Of a DNA stretch of 64,000 bases, positions 30,864-40,627 are shown in pieces. The stretch covers positions 62,001 through 126,000 of the forward strand of contig JBAKBP010000207.1 in the NCBI GenBank assembly GCA_037953745.1, in the 5' to 3' direction. Below the pieces are notes generated by a model, which made no database searches, had not been told where the DNA came from, and saw only the letters and a program-made list of their open reading frames with translations. A program made the translations under genes and the position numbers. Every line of letters begins with the position of its first letter. Positions within the stretch are counted from its first letter, which is position 1. The DNA is from Lithodes maja. Lineage: Eukaryota; Arthropoda; Malacostraca; Decapoda; Lithodidae.

Positions 30864-31048
30864 TCCCCACAATTTTCCTTACCTACTGTAAAAGCGCGAT
30901 TCACCCAATAAATGGCGCCATTTGACGGAGTATCTTCAGATTAATGAATAATGGGTAAGTTAATGCAAATCCTCCACTCAAACCATGATAAACAACAATT
31001 AAACACTATATTCCCTGGAAAAAATATAAAGAAACTTGGTAAATATGG
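30864..31048 (-). repeat. Inverted partner of the repeat at 17844-18029
   Basis: Reverse complement carries the same landmarks in the same order with about 85-90% identity. With its partner it brackets LTR element 1. Confidence 0.8.
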
Positions 31049-31456
31049 CGGCTCTAGCTGTCTTGAATGTTACCGATTCTAATAGCCTAGCGCCGATGTA
31101 GTGTCCTTGAATATCCCCCTTATAATTATATATACTTACTTACTTGTAACTTGGAAGTAAGTAAGTACCAAATAGGCTATAGGGCTACAGAGAAGGCAAC
31201 TTGGGAAGGATGTAATATCCGGGCGTACGGTCCGACGGTCGTCGTGTTTACATAGGTCGATCGCTCGCGGATAAGTTCCCGTCTAATTTGTCGGCTATTT
31301 TTTCTGTTATTTGCCCCTGCTGGCAATATATATTATGATGACAGCAAGTCATGGGGGGGTGAGGGGGACAAAGCACACCCTCAAACTATTATTGTATCTC
31401 ACGGCTACACGTCTATTTTGACTGCCTTTGGATACAAAAATACATTACCTTAACCT

Positions 31457-31460
<4 letters not shown>
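31049..31460. other. No gene seen; end carries a recurring 50-bp motif
   Basis: The last 50 bases (CGTCTATTTTGACTGCCTTT.. to CTTAACCTAAC) recur at 36120-36168, again followed by telomere-like CCTAA units. Otherwise not recognised. Confidence 0.5.
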
Positions 31461-31496
<36 letters not shown>

Positions 31497-34400
31497 CCTC
31501 CGTCTACGTATTGTGAAAAACCTGTTATCCTCTGGCAAATTGTGGGGTTGAGTGAGTGAAGGGGGGGACAGTGAATGAAGGAGGATACATGTTTTTCATA
31601 ATACGTGTTGCTAGCCCCAAACGCGCGAGCAACTGTGGCTTTCAACCATCCGACACATCCCCTTTTATTTATGTGCATCACACATGTTACATACAAATAA
31701 AGTTTATGTTTTGTTTTACCCTACTGTGGAAAGACTACGGATACACCACTCCTGCCCGGGCCTCACACAGTGGCATGACCCAGTCCAGTTGAACTGAGCT
31801 AATGACGCTGGTGGCATTGCCCCGGAGGATAGCCATCCCTAGTCTTTGCTTGAGCCAGAGGGTTTCCCGGGGTTCTCCTGAAACTTCTCTGATTTTACGG
31901 CCTATTTCATTCACCATCTTAAGGGTGGTAGGGCCGAAGACTCCTGAAATTTCGAATGCCAGGGGCTCGAACTGATGATTTCTGGCGATGGCTTGATATT
32001 TTTCTCGCTTTTTATTTTCTGCTATCCGGGCGGCTTCACCTGCTTCGTCAGCGTTTCTGGCGATGTTGGTTGTGGAGAAAGTGTCAACACATGTGGCATC
32101 CCACACGAGGCACCGGCCATTCTTGTAAGGGAAAGTGGTCATCCCATCTGGCCGTTTGCCGTCTTCTCTGTGAAGTCCATGTGGTTCGAGGATTGATGCA
32201 CGGTTAGCACTCTGCAGGGCCCGTTTTATGACATCATTTAGTGCAGAGTGTCTTGGCAGGCGGCCTGCGTTGTGATTACATTACAAGGCATGGTGACCTT
32301 GAGCATCCATCCCCCCACCACACTTGCAAGTGTGTGGGTGACAAACTGCCGCACCCACTCTGAGCGCGATGGCAACCCGGAGCGCTTCAGCATCCAAGTG
32401 AGTTCCAAGAGGTGGGATGGGGATGGCGTGTAACCACAAGCTACTCTCCGAACGGGAAGCTGCCTGGAGGCGTGCTTTTGCAACCTGGTCTGCATTGGTT
32501 AGGAGATTTTCTTGAGTTTTCTTCGCCGAGATGGTATCCCACGCTTTCTGCTTGCTCCTGGAGGTACCCTGAGGCTCCTCCACTACTCCTGTACTTTCCT
32601 TCCAGGTGTTAATCGCTTCTGTTACGTCCCCATTAAGTGTCATTCCGGGTTGAGAAGAAAGGATGGACACTACAAGGTCGTTGGTCGCGATGAGGGAAGA
32701 GATAAAGGCTGGGGAGGCAATATCCGAGGCTCGCCGTATGCCCAAGCCCCCGAGGCGGACAGGAAGGGTGGCTTGTGTCCAGGTCCGTTCTTTAAATTCC
32801 ACGTTGGTGATGCTGGTCACTGCTTCTCGGATTATGCTATCTAATTCTTGGAGGCCACCATTGTTCGTGTAAGTCATCGATGTGCGCAGGAGGTATTGGA
32901 GTTTTGGGATGGAGAAACAGTTCTTGAGAAGGGCCAGAGCTGAGTGGGCATCGATGTGTATCAGGCGACTCACGAGACGTTGAAGCTCCTCCTTTTTAAC
33001 TTGAAGTGCTGGTGGGATTGCTGCCAGAGTTAGTGGGGAACCTAATAGGGTTTACTGGTGCTCCTGAAGGATCTTTACATCTGGCAATATGCCTCGAAAC
33101 AGGGCCTGAGTCTCTTCTCCTTGTTCACGTGTGTGGTTGAGGAGGACAAGTTCACATTTGGTGTCATTTATCACTAGCCCAGCCTGGCCGAGGTCAGTTA
33201 CGATGTTATTTAGGTCGGTTAGAACATTCTCTACTGACCCACCCAAGGTTGCATCGTCCAGGTACCATACATTCAGTTCTGACCTTACTTTGTTAGCTGC
33301 TGCATCCACCCCTATTGAGAAAAGAGCAGGACCACCTGGATCTCCCTGCTGTAACCCGGTCGCTGATGGGATTACCGTCTCGCCAAAAATCAGGATTGAA
33401 GGTTTGGAATAAACCTGCCAAAGTAGGGGGTACAGAGTGGGGATGTGTTCTTGAGCTGCACGGAGGAAGACATCCCTGCGAATGCTGTTGAATGCATTCC
33501 GCATGTCAATCTTTAGAAGCACTCGTTTTTCTTGGGCTTGGCTGAGGTAGGTGCGGGTTGCGTGTACAGCAACTTCACACCCCCTTGGAGTTCCGAAACA
33601 TAGTTGAACTGGTCTTAAGTGTTGACCTAGGCCATTCGAGAGTGGTTTCAAACCCACCTTTGTGGCAAGGCGGCGGAAGGTGTTCCCTACTGCTATTGGG
33701 TGCACACCGCCATCTTTTTTTGCCAGTGCACAGAGTGATGCCCCAAAAAATAGGGGTGTGGCACAGTCGGATACTTCCCCTCTTAAAACCATGTTGATGA
33801 ATTTGGTGAGGGTTTCCTAGAGTGCCTCCCCAGCAGCTCCTGATCCCTGACCGAAGAGGCCTTTGAGGTGGGCGGGTCGGATACCATCTGGGCCCGCGGC
33901 TGAGCCTGCTGGGAATGAAGTCACTGCGGCAACCACCTGCTCCTTCGTGACAACTAAAGGTTGGCGCATCTGGTCATTTGGAGCAGGGGGGAGGTTTAGG
34001 TCCCTAGGTGTAGGTGGGTGCTTTTCTTGTAGGGCTTCAACAACTTCGGTGCCTTGACCAGCAAAACCTTCTGAAGAGGACAACAGTCTGACGGCCCCTT
34101 TGATGTCACTATCCGCCAGCTTCGCCGCGACCCTCTTACGTAGCTGTTCAGCCTCTTCCTCTTCCTTGTCCTGTTGCTTCTGGGCCCTGTTTGGTTGCTG
34201 TTCGGGGGGTTCCACCAGTTTGTTTCCATCCATATACTGTGCTACTTGACGTTTCACTCTGGTGGCTAGTGAAACCTGAAGATGGTCTTGTATGTTGGTT
34301 CTGGGTGGTTTTCGGAGGGCCCCATAGGAGAAACCCAGGAGCCGTGCCCATGCGAGGGGTGTCTTGAGCTGTAGGGCCTGCTTTATGATGATTGTAAGGG

Positions 34401-34800
34401 CCTCCGCCACTTGGATTCTGGCTCCTTTAGGTATCCGGGCAAGGACCTAGATCCGCGCTTTCCATTTGGTCACAAGTTGGGTCAAGTCGGCGACTGGTGT
34501 TGCCGGTGTTGCCCTGGTTGGTTCTGCAGTGGGCCCTGGGCATGCGAGACATTTCCAGTTTGGTTGTTCTCCTGATGTTTTCTTTGTCAGCTTAGCACAA
34601 GATAAATGAATAGATCTAAGACAGCCGGAACATTTTCGCGAATTCTTTCTTGCATTGGTTTTTCCGCACTTAAAACACTTAGTATCTGCTAGGCCATAGT
34701 CTTCCAAGATTATCCGTTCCTCTGCCTCTACCAAGCCGACCTCCTTATCTTCCCGTGGTGCTTCCATCTCTGCCATGTCTCCCTTGTTTCAGAAACCCCG
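31461..34800 (-). mobile_element. R2-group (RLE-type) LINE with poly(A) tail
   Basis: A minus-strand non-LTR element that ends in a 30-base T run (its poly(A) tail, 31461-31490), has a 240-bp 3' UTR and one long degenerate ORF. Single-ORF layout, N-terminal zinc finger, RT and a C-terminal restriction-enzyme-like endonuclease are the plan of the R2/NeSL/Hero group. Confidence 0.8.
31735..34776 (-). pseudogene. RLE-LINE polyprotein with four in-frame stops
   Basis: All five open pieces (34776-34447, 34410-33817, 33792-33052, 32973-32281, 32142-31735) are in one frame, about 1014 codons, broken by four stop codons (two TAG, two TAA) and no frameshift. In order: a PHD/zinc-finger-like Cys cluster (CFKCGKTNAR..CSGCLRSIHLSC) at residues 34-60; an acidic coiled region; RT with AAGPDGIRPAHLKG, LLKIDMRNAFNSI, GLQQGDPGGPALFS and the catalytic WYLDDATL; a Cys/His knuckle (HTCKCGGGMDAQGHH); and an endonuclease-like segment with GKRPDGMTTF and LVWDATCVDTF, matching the RPD..D pattern of RLE nucleases. 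The intact frame suggests recent inactivation. Confidence 0.8.
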
Positions 34801-35160
34801 GGAAATCTCTCCTGGCACATATCTAGATTATTGCTGTTGTTATTAATGTATAATTGGCTGGATGCATAAAAATTCACATATCATAGTCAACCTTTCTGAT
34901 GGGATATGTAAAAAAAAAAAAAAAAAAAAATCACATATCATAGTCAACCTTTCTGATGGGCAATTGGCCTGCTTCTCCTAAAGCTAAGTGGTTAAATGTA
35001 TAAATCCTCGGCATTGGGCACCGGTACAACTAAAAGATCTAACTGATTGAAGGGAAGCACGCCAATTATATCCTATGATTACTTACACTGGCGACGCCAC
35101 CCTGATGTTGAGTATTAATAAATGCTTAGGATATTAATAATGCTGTCAACATCAAGATAG
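34801..35160. other. Short retro-insertion scar, no gene
   Basis: Contains a 30-base direct repeat (TCACATATCATAGTCAACCT.., 34871-34900 and 34931-34960) on both sides of ATATGT plus about 20 A. This reads as a poly(A)-only insertion with its target duplication. Nothing else recognised. Confidence 0.75.
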
Positions 35161-35590
35161 GGAGAGAGCCAGAGAGTGAGCGAGAGCCAGGATCTGAGTG
35201 GGTAACCGAATCTAGGACAGCAGTTATGGAAAAATGCTTAAATTGTACAAAATGTTAAGAGAGAGAGAGAGAGGGAGAGAGAGCAGGGGCGGGGGCGAGG
35301 GAGAAAGAAAGCGAGCTGGAGAGGGGGCTGGCCTGGTTGGGTATTGAAAGATGTTAGGGAAGAACAAATAACTAAAATGATAAAGAGCGATCTGAAGTTA
35401 TAGAAAACCAAAAAATAATAACAATGAGACGGTTAAGTGCGGTGATTGAAAGTGGATGGAAAGATGTTAAGGATAAAAAGGAGAGAGAGAGAGAGAGAGA
35501 GATAAATGAAAATGGACCTTGTAGCAAGTATTTCCTAAATGGTTAGAGAGAGGGAAATAAAAATGGACCTTATAGCAAGTACTTCATAAT
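35161..35590. repeat. GA-rich microsatellites and a 50-bp tandem duplication
   Basis: (GA)n tracts at about 35161-35190, 35259-35290 and 35481-35503. AAAATGGACCTTGTAGCAAG and its variant occur twice, about 50 bp apart (near 35510 and 35560). Confidence 0.75.
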
Positions 35591-35900
35591 GGTTAGAATT
35601 ATTTGAGAAGTTGAAAGACCGAGGGTCAGGTCCTTGGGGTAGATGGAAGATAAGGCCTATGGTGGGGAACCATAAGGGTGAAACTGCCTGCCCTATAAAC
35701 GGTTACTTCACTCACCTTGTGGTTACTGCTGGAGGTTTATGGTGCCTGGGCAGGGCTGGGCTAGTGCACCGTATCATCGCCGATCTTCTGATACGTATAT
35801 GGGTCACTTAGCCCCACGATACCCCTCCGAAAACCCCTTCTTTTGAGGAGGTCAACCAACCTGTGTGCTCTCACTATGCTCTCACTCACTTCTAACCTAA
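35591..35900. other. No feature recognised
   Basis: A 66-codon frame at 35611-35811 has no domain. I see no repeat partner within the window. Confidence 0.35.
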
Positions 35901-35908
35901 CCTAAGCT

Positions 35909-36290
35909 AAGTATTATAGATTTATAAGTATTTATTTTATTATAAGTATTTATAGATGATTTATGTTGTATGTCGGTAGTGGTACACCCGGTAACTACAT
36001 CCATCCCCAAGAATATTGTTGGCAATTTGGCAAAACCTATAAATCAGTAAGGCAAGAATGTAGTTACCACGTGTACCGCCCGTCTTGTTTACACTACGCG
36101 GACGCTCACCATCCTGTTCCCGTCTATTTTGACTGCCTTTGGATACAAAAATACATTACCCTAACCAAACAACCTAACCTAACCTAACCTAACTTAACCT
36201 AGTATTATAGATTTATAAGTATTTATTTTATTATAAGTATTTATAGATGATTTATGTTGTATGTCGGTAGTGGTACACCCGGTAACTAGG
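35909..36290. repeat. 90-bp direct repeat with telomere-like tract between
   Basis: AGTATTATAGATTTATAAGT through GGTACACCCGGTAACTA occurs at about 35911-35997 and 36202-36289, nearly identical. Between them are the motif shared with 31409-31458 and a CCTAA tract (about 36173-36199), the complement of the arthropod telomere repeat. Confidence 0.85.
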
Positions 36291-36315
36291 CTACCCAAAT
36301 TTTACAAGGCCTAAA

Positions 36316-39300
36316 TGTTATGCCCTGTTTTTCTACAGGATTAACTTGGGTAATGTGGGCTCTAACTGACTGGGTATATAAGGTTGCATGCACAATACAA
36401 GATATGAGGAATAGAGAACACAAAATAAACACACGGTAACAAGACACACGATCACGTTTATTTAAGTAGGTGAATAGGGAGCATAGAAAAATAGGAATAC
36501 TCGTACAAGACAATTGATAGAAATGAACCGCTAGTATTAGTGGATCTGGATGGAGCCTAGTCTCCCACTTCCAACGTTCAGGTATACTCTTCTGATCACT
36601 GGTTTGGTTCGCAAGTGTATATACTGGAAGACCTCAATGTTACTTATGGATTCAATTTCACTAATTAGATTTATCACTGGCAGGTCTGGTGCACAAGTAG
36701 TATTTCACAGCTAGAATGAGACACGCGTATGTTATAGAACACAGGAATTCTAGTAACCTCAGGGGGGTACTGATCTAAGTTTTATATTCTTATGGCAGAA
36801 ATACGTAGAACACAAATCAGTGGGCGAACGTTAGATATCACTAGGGTTTTAATATCTGGATAAAGGTAATTACGAGAGTTAATGTCGCCTGTTAATTAAT
36901 GAACACTGATACGCTTAGTACTTCCCAAATGGAATGGTTATATATATGAATTACACTGGGCAAAGTTATAGCCACTTCATAGAAAGATTAATAAGTGAAT
37001 TTCGAATTAGGACTAGAACACGTTAGTCCTAATAAGTGAATCTTGGATAGTATTTTGTTGGTCTGGTCCTGGTTATCTTGCGTCCGTGATGTTGGGGGCT
37101 AACGACTGGTTCCTCAGCCGTCCAGGTGGTCCAAATGTAGGAAGTTCTCAAGTCGGATCTCTTGGCGATCGGTGCTGGCTACACGCTTATATACCCACTA
37201 GTGTGTGTGAAGGTTATAAGGTGCACGTAGATACTTGTACGTGGACAGATGCTTCTATTTTATATCTGCCACGGAGTCTGCCGGCTCGGGAATCTCTCAA
37301 CTCAGGAACAACACAAGGGCAGAGCTAGAGGTTAACTTCAGGGGGTTAGCCACTGGTTGGTGTCTATCTTTCAACTGATTTTACTGGGGGCTGGAGCTGG
37401 GTTTATAGGCTCGGTTTTTGGACCCTGTAGGCCATAGGGATCTCGAGTCTTATGGAATTATTTGAGCTCTCAATAGCTATGGGGACTAGGTAAGGTGATG
37501 ATTACTGTTGTGGCACATGGCTATAGGAAGCCTTCATATTTTAATATAACTGAGCCTTAGTAAGAGGTACTATTTTGGCTATACTGGAAGTATTGAGGGG
37601 AGGGAGACTGGATCTACTTTGCGGGGAGGACTGGGACAGCTGTGATAGGGGCGTCTCTCTTATATTGTTCAGTCTTCATTCTATGGTATAGCTGAGGTGC
37701 TAATTTGATTATCCGAGTATGCAAGAAAGGTGAATGGGTTATTGTGGGTAAATAGAGGTTAGTAAGGGGGTTAGACATGCATGGTTAGTTCATTGATAGG
37801 AAGAATTCCTGTGCTACCTGGCAATGACCCGGAAGTCAAAACAGGGGTCAGGTATACCTCCGCAGGGGTGGGGGTCTCCCTCCTCGGGTGGGTAAAAAGG
37901 GGTAGCTGGGCGCCCTCTCTCTGGGATGGTCGTCCGGCGGCTGTTGCTAGGGGCTTGCCATATCACCAGCGTTTGTAATAAACCTCTGTTTATGAGACAG
38001 ATGTGGGTGTCCTTAATACCAAAACCGAAGGTGCCTTGGCTAGCTGGTTTTAATCGGTTGGTTGTTAATTGTATGGTTTGCTGGGTGTGGTGGAGACTGG
38101 GTTGCTACTCTGCCACATTTATCTGGAAGTATGGCAATAGAGGTTAGTTACTGGCGAGGCGGCTACCTTCGCACCGACGACCATTGGGTGCAGGGTTGTG
38201 AATGGGTTGTAAGGGAATAGATGGCATGCAAGGGGTTAGTAAAGTTCTAATGTTGTTCCGGCCTACTAAGGGAAGGTAGGCTGGATAGGAGTATATATAT
38301 AAAAGGTTGGAGAGTGTTAGCAACGGAAAAATCAAGAGTCTTCAAGAGGTATGAGGGAGAGGCTAGGTCGGACAAGAGTCGAGGAGCGTGGGGTGTTAAT
38401 GAGAGGGGGGGAAGTTCAGGGGGCTACGTGGAAATGTGACCCTAAGGTCTCCGGGCGTGGGGGTGGCATTGGGCTACAGTTGATTTTGGAGTTTGAAAGG
38501 ACAGTGAAAGTACGTTAGCCAAATGCTACCGGGGGGATGCAACTATGGGGTGGTATATGAGTCTGGAAAAGATAGAATCATGTGGACTGTGGGGCTGTGG
38601 GGGAGAAGGAGGTGAACTGTAGGTGTGTGCTTGACTTGTGGATAAAGTAGGAAAAAACATGGTGTATTATTACTCGTCAAGACGAAGGGTTATGGACACT
38701 ATTAGTTGGCACGAGTTTTTGTATGTCTAGTTGTCCCTGGGAACTGCGTTTTCTATGCATTATAGACCAAAGAAAAGCGGCAGTTCGTAGGGGTACTTCG
38801 TTATTGCTTCGAGGTACTATGATAGATACTGGTAACAAAGGTTATCTATACAATCTCTGGTTGGGGTAAGAATTGGAGTTACAGCATGGTGGTTAACATC
38901 TGTAGTCATGGCTGTCTAGGTCTTACGCGGGCAATGGTTCTATATCACTGGTGTACCCGTAGGTATCTTAGTTTCTTATTAATTAGGACATGGGGTTTTA
39001 ACATACTACTTCTCGGATGGAAGAACATACATAGATTTATGGCTGCCTGACTGGTTGGCATTGGCTCAACCTAGGGACAGGCATGGGTGTTTTAATATGA
39101 ATGTGTATTCCTGTTCATCATCATGTAGGTAGAGTCTGGCGGGTAAGAGGTGTAGGACATGAAGCAAAAATAGAGTAGTGTGGACTGTGGATACGAAGGA
39201 GGTGAGTGGAAGACGTATAACAATTGTGGAAAAGTAAATGGAAAAGATGAACACAATGGCGGATAAAGATAATTAACCTAAGGATTGAATACATAGATTT

Positions 39301-39861
39301 ATGGGGGCGATTGGTCTTCAGAAACTTAGTCTGACAAGACAAGGTATCTTAGGGTATGTTGATATTAATACTTAACCTACGGATTGGATACATAGATTTA
39401 TGGGGGCGATTGGTCTTCAGAAACTTAGTCTGGCAAGACAAGGTATTTTTAGGGTATGTTGATATTAATACTTAACCTAAAGATTGAATACATAGATTTA
39501 TGGGGGCGATTGGTCTTCAGAAACTTAGTCTGGCAAGACATTAGGGTATGTTGATATTAATATCCTAAACTTAGGGACAGAGCATGGGTGTATTAACTTT
39601 AAGGTGTATTTATGTTCGTCATCATGTAGGTAGAGGTGTAGGACACGAGGGGTAGTGTATGTGAGGTGTGGAAAAAAGGTCAGTGTTTAGAAGGGGTAGG
39701 CATGTGTGTTTTGGAGCTGCTTAGCCCTGCGGGCTTGGGCCTGTCGGAACTGGTTGGCTCGGTCAGCTGGTCTTTTCGTTCTGTGGACTTTTCTTTCGGG
39801 TGTTTCTGTGTGGTGTTCGCTCGTGGCTTCTGTGGTGGGCTTCTCGTTCTGGGGCATTTTA
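36316..39861 (-). repeat. 3' LTR of element 2 (3546 bp)
   Basis: Unusually long. Minus-strand TATA box TATATAAG at 37186-37193, with R/U5 left of it; AATAAA-type signal near 36453. Contains three tandem units of about 102 bp at about 39265-39569 (GATTGAATACATAGATTTAT..). Confidence 0.9.
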
Positions 39862-40361
39862 CTTCCCTCTCCTTCATTGTAGGCTCGTCCCCGAGCCTCA
39901 AGGGTGAAGTAAAAAGAAGCATAGTCATGGTGGGTCATTTTGAGGGTATTTAGAAGGTCCCACCAAGCAAGAGAACGAGGGTCAGGTTTCTTTTGCAGGT
40001 CAATGTATACCTGCAGGAATGTGTCCTCTGTGTTGTGGAGGGCGGTTGCCCGGGCTTGATGTGGGCGTTGTAGATGGGCTAAGCGTCCTGTGTTTTTTTT
40101 TACTTTAACCTTTCGTATGAATGGTTTGTAGTTTTCCCCCGTGGGGGTCGGAGTGAGGTGTGTGGGATTGGCAGGAGGTCTGTTTAGTGTGGTGAATGGG
40201 TTACTAACCGAAGGAGAGGGATTACCGTGCGAAAACGGAGCTGGGGATGAAGGGGGAATATGAGTCTGGGGTTTAGGGGATGAAGGGGGAATATGAGTCT
40301 GGGTTTTTTGGGGTTTTCTTGGGCGGTGTAGGCTGGGAAAATATAGTGAGGCAATGCGCAA
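39687..40361 (-). CDS. pol: Pol C-terminal extension of element 2, reading into the 3' LTR
   Basis: 224 codons: a Pro-rich stretch with two degenerate PPSSPKPQTHI-like repeats, then a compact segment (RSLAWWDLLNTLKMT, YASFYFTLEARGRAY, GEGSKMPQNEK) that aligns residue by residue with the end of element 1 Pol (YYHFLQHLTPV, TSRHYHLQSRGRDF, DGSEMRSQDDK). It crosses the LTR boundary at 39861 and stops 58 codons inside. It lies in a different frame from the upstream integrase ORF, so a frameshift occurred between 40361 and 40628. Confidence 0.75.
   Translation of the reverse strand: MRIASLYFPSLHRPRKPQKTQTHIPPSSPKPQTHIPPSSPAPFSHGNPSPSVSNPFTTLNRPPANPTHLTPTPTGENYKPFIRKVKVKKNTGRLAHLQRPHQARATALHNTEDTFLQVYIDLQKKPDPRSLAWWDLLNTLKMTHHDYASFYFTLEARGRAYNEGEGSKMPQNEKPTTEATSEHHTETPERKVHRTKRPADRANQFRQAQARRAKQLQNTHAYPF
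39862..39875 (-). other. Polypurine tract of element 2
   Basis: GAAGGAGAGGGAAG on the minus strand, abutting the LTR start TAAAATGC. It is also coding sequence: it encodes part of the conserved C-terminal module of Pol. Confidence 0.85.
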
Positions 40362-40627
40362 GATCGGTTTAGGTAAGGTGCGTGAAGGAGGTGTGTGAGA
40401 AGAAGGGGGTGTGTGTGTTGTGTGGCTTGGGTCTTTAGTGTCAAATTGGGGTGTTGTTTTTGTATAACCGTCTTTAAATCTGATGGGTCTGTTGATTACT
40501 CTACCTCTGGCGGTCCTGGTGGGAAGGTAGATGTTTGTCGTGGGACTTGAATCGCTCGACGATGTTTTATATTGAGGGGAAGAACGTTTTACAGGTGAAG
40601 GGCATCTATTGGGGGCGAGGTCGGGGG

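Noticed and set aside
39265..39569. Regular repeats considered as a CRISPR-like array
   Set aside because: They are head-to-tail 102-bp units without spacers, inside a eukaryotic LTR.
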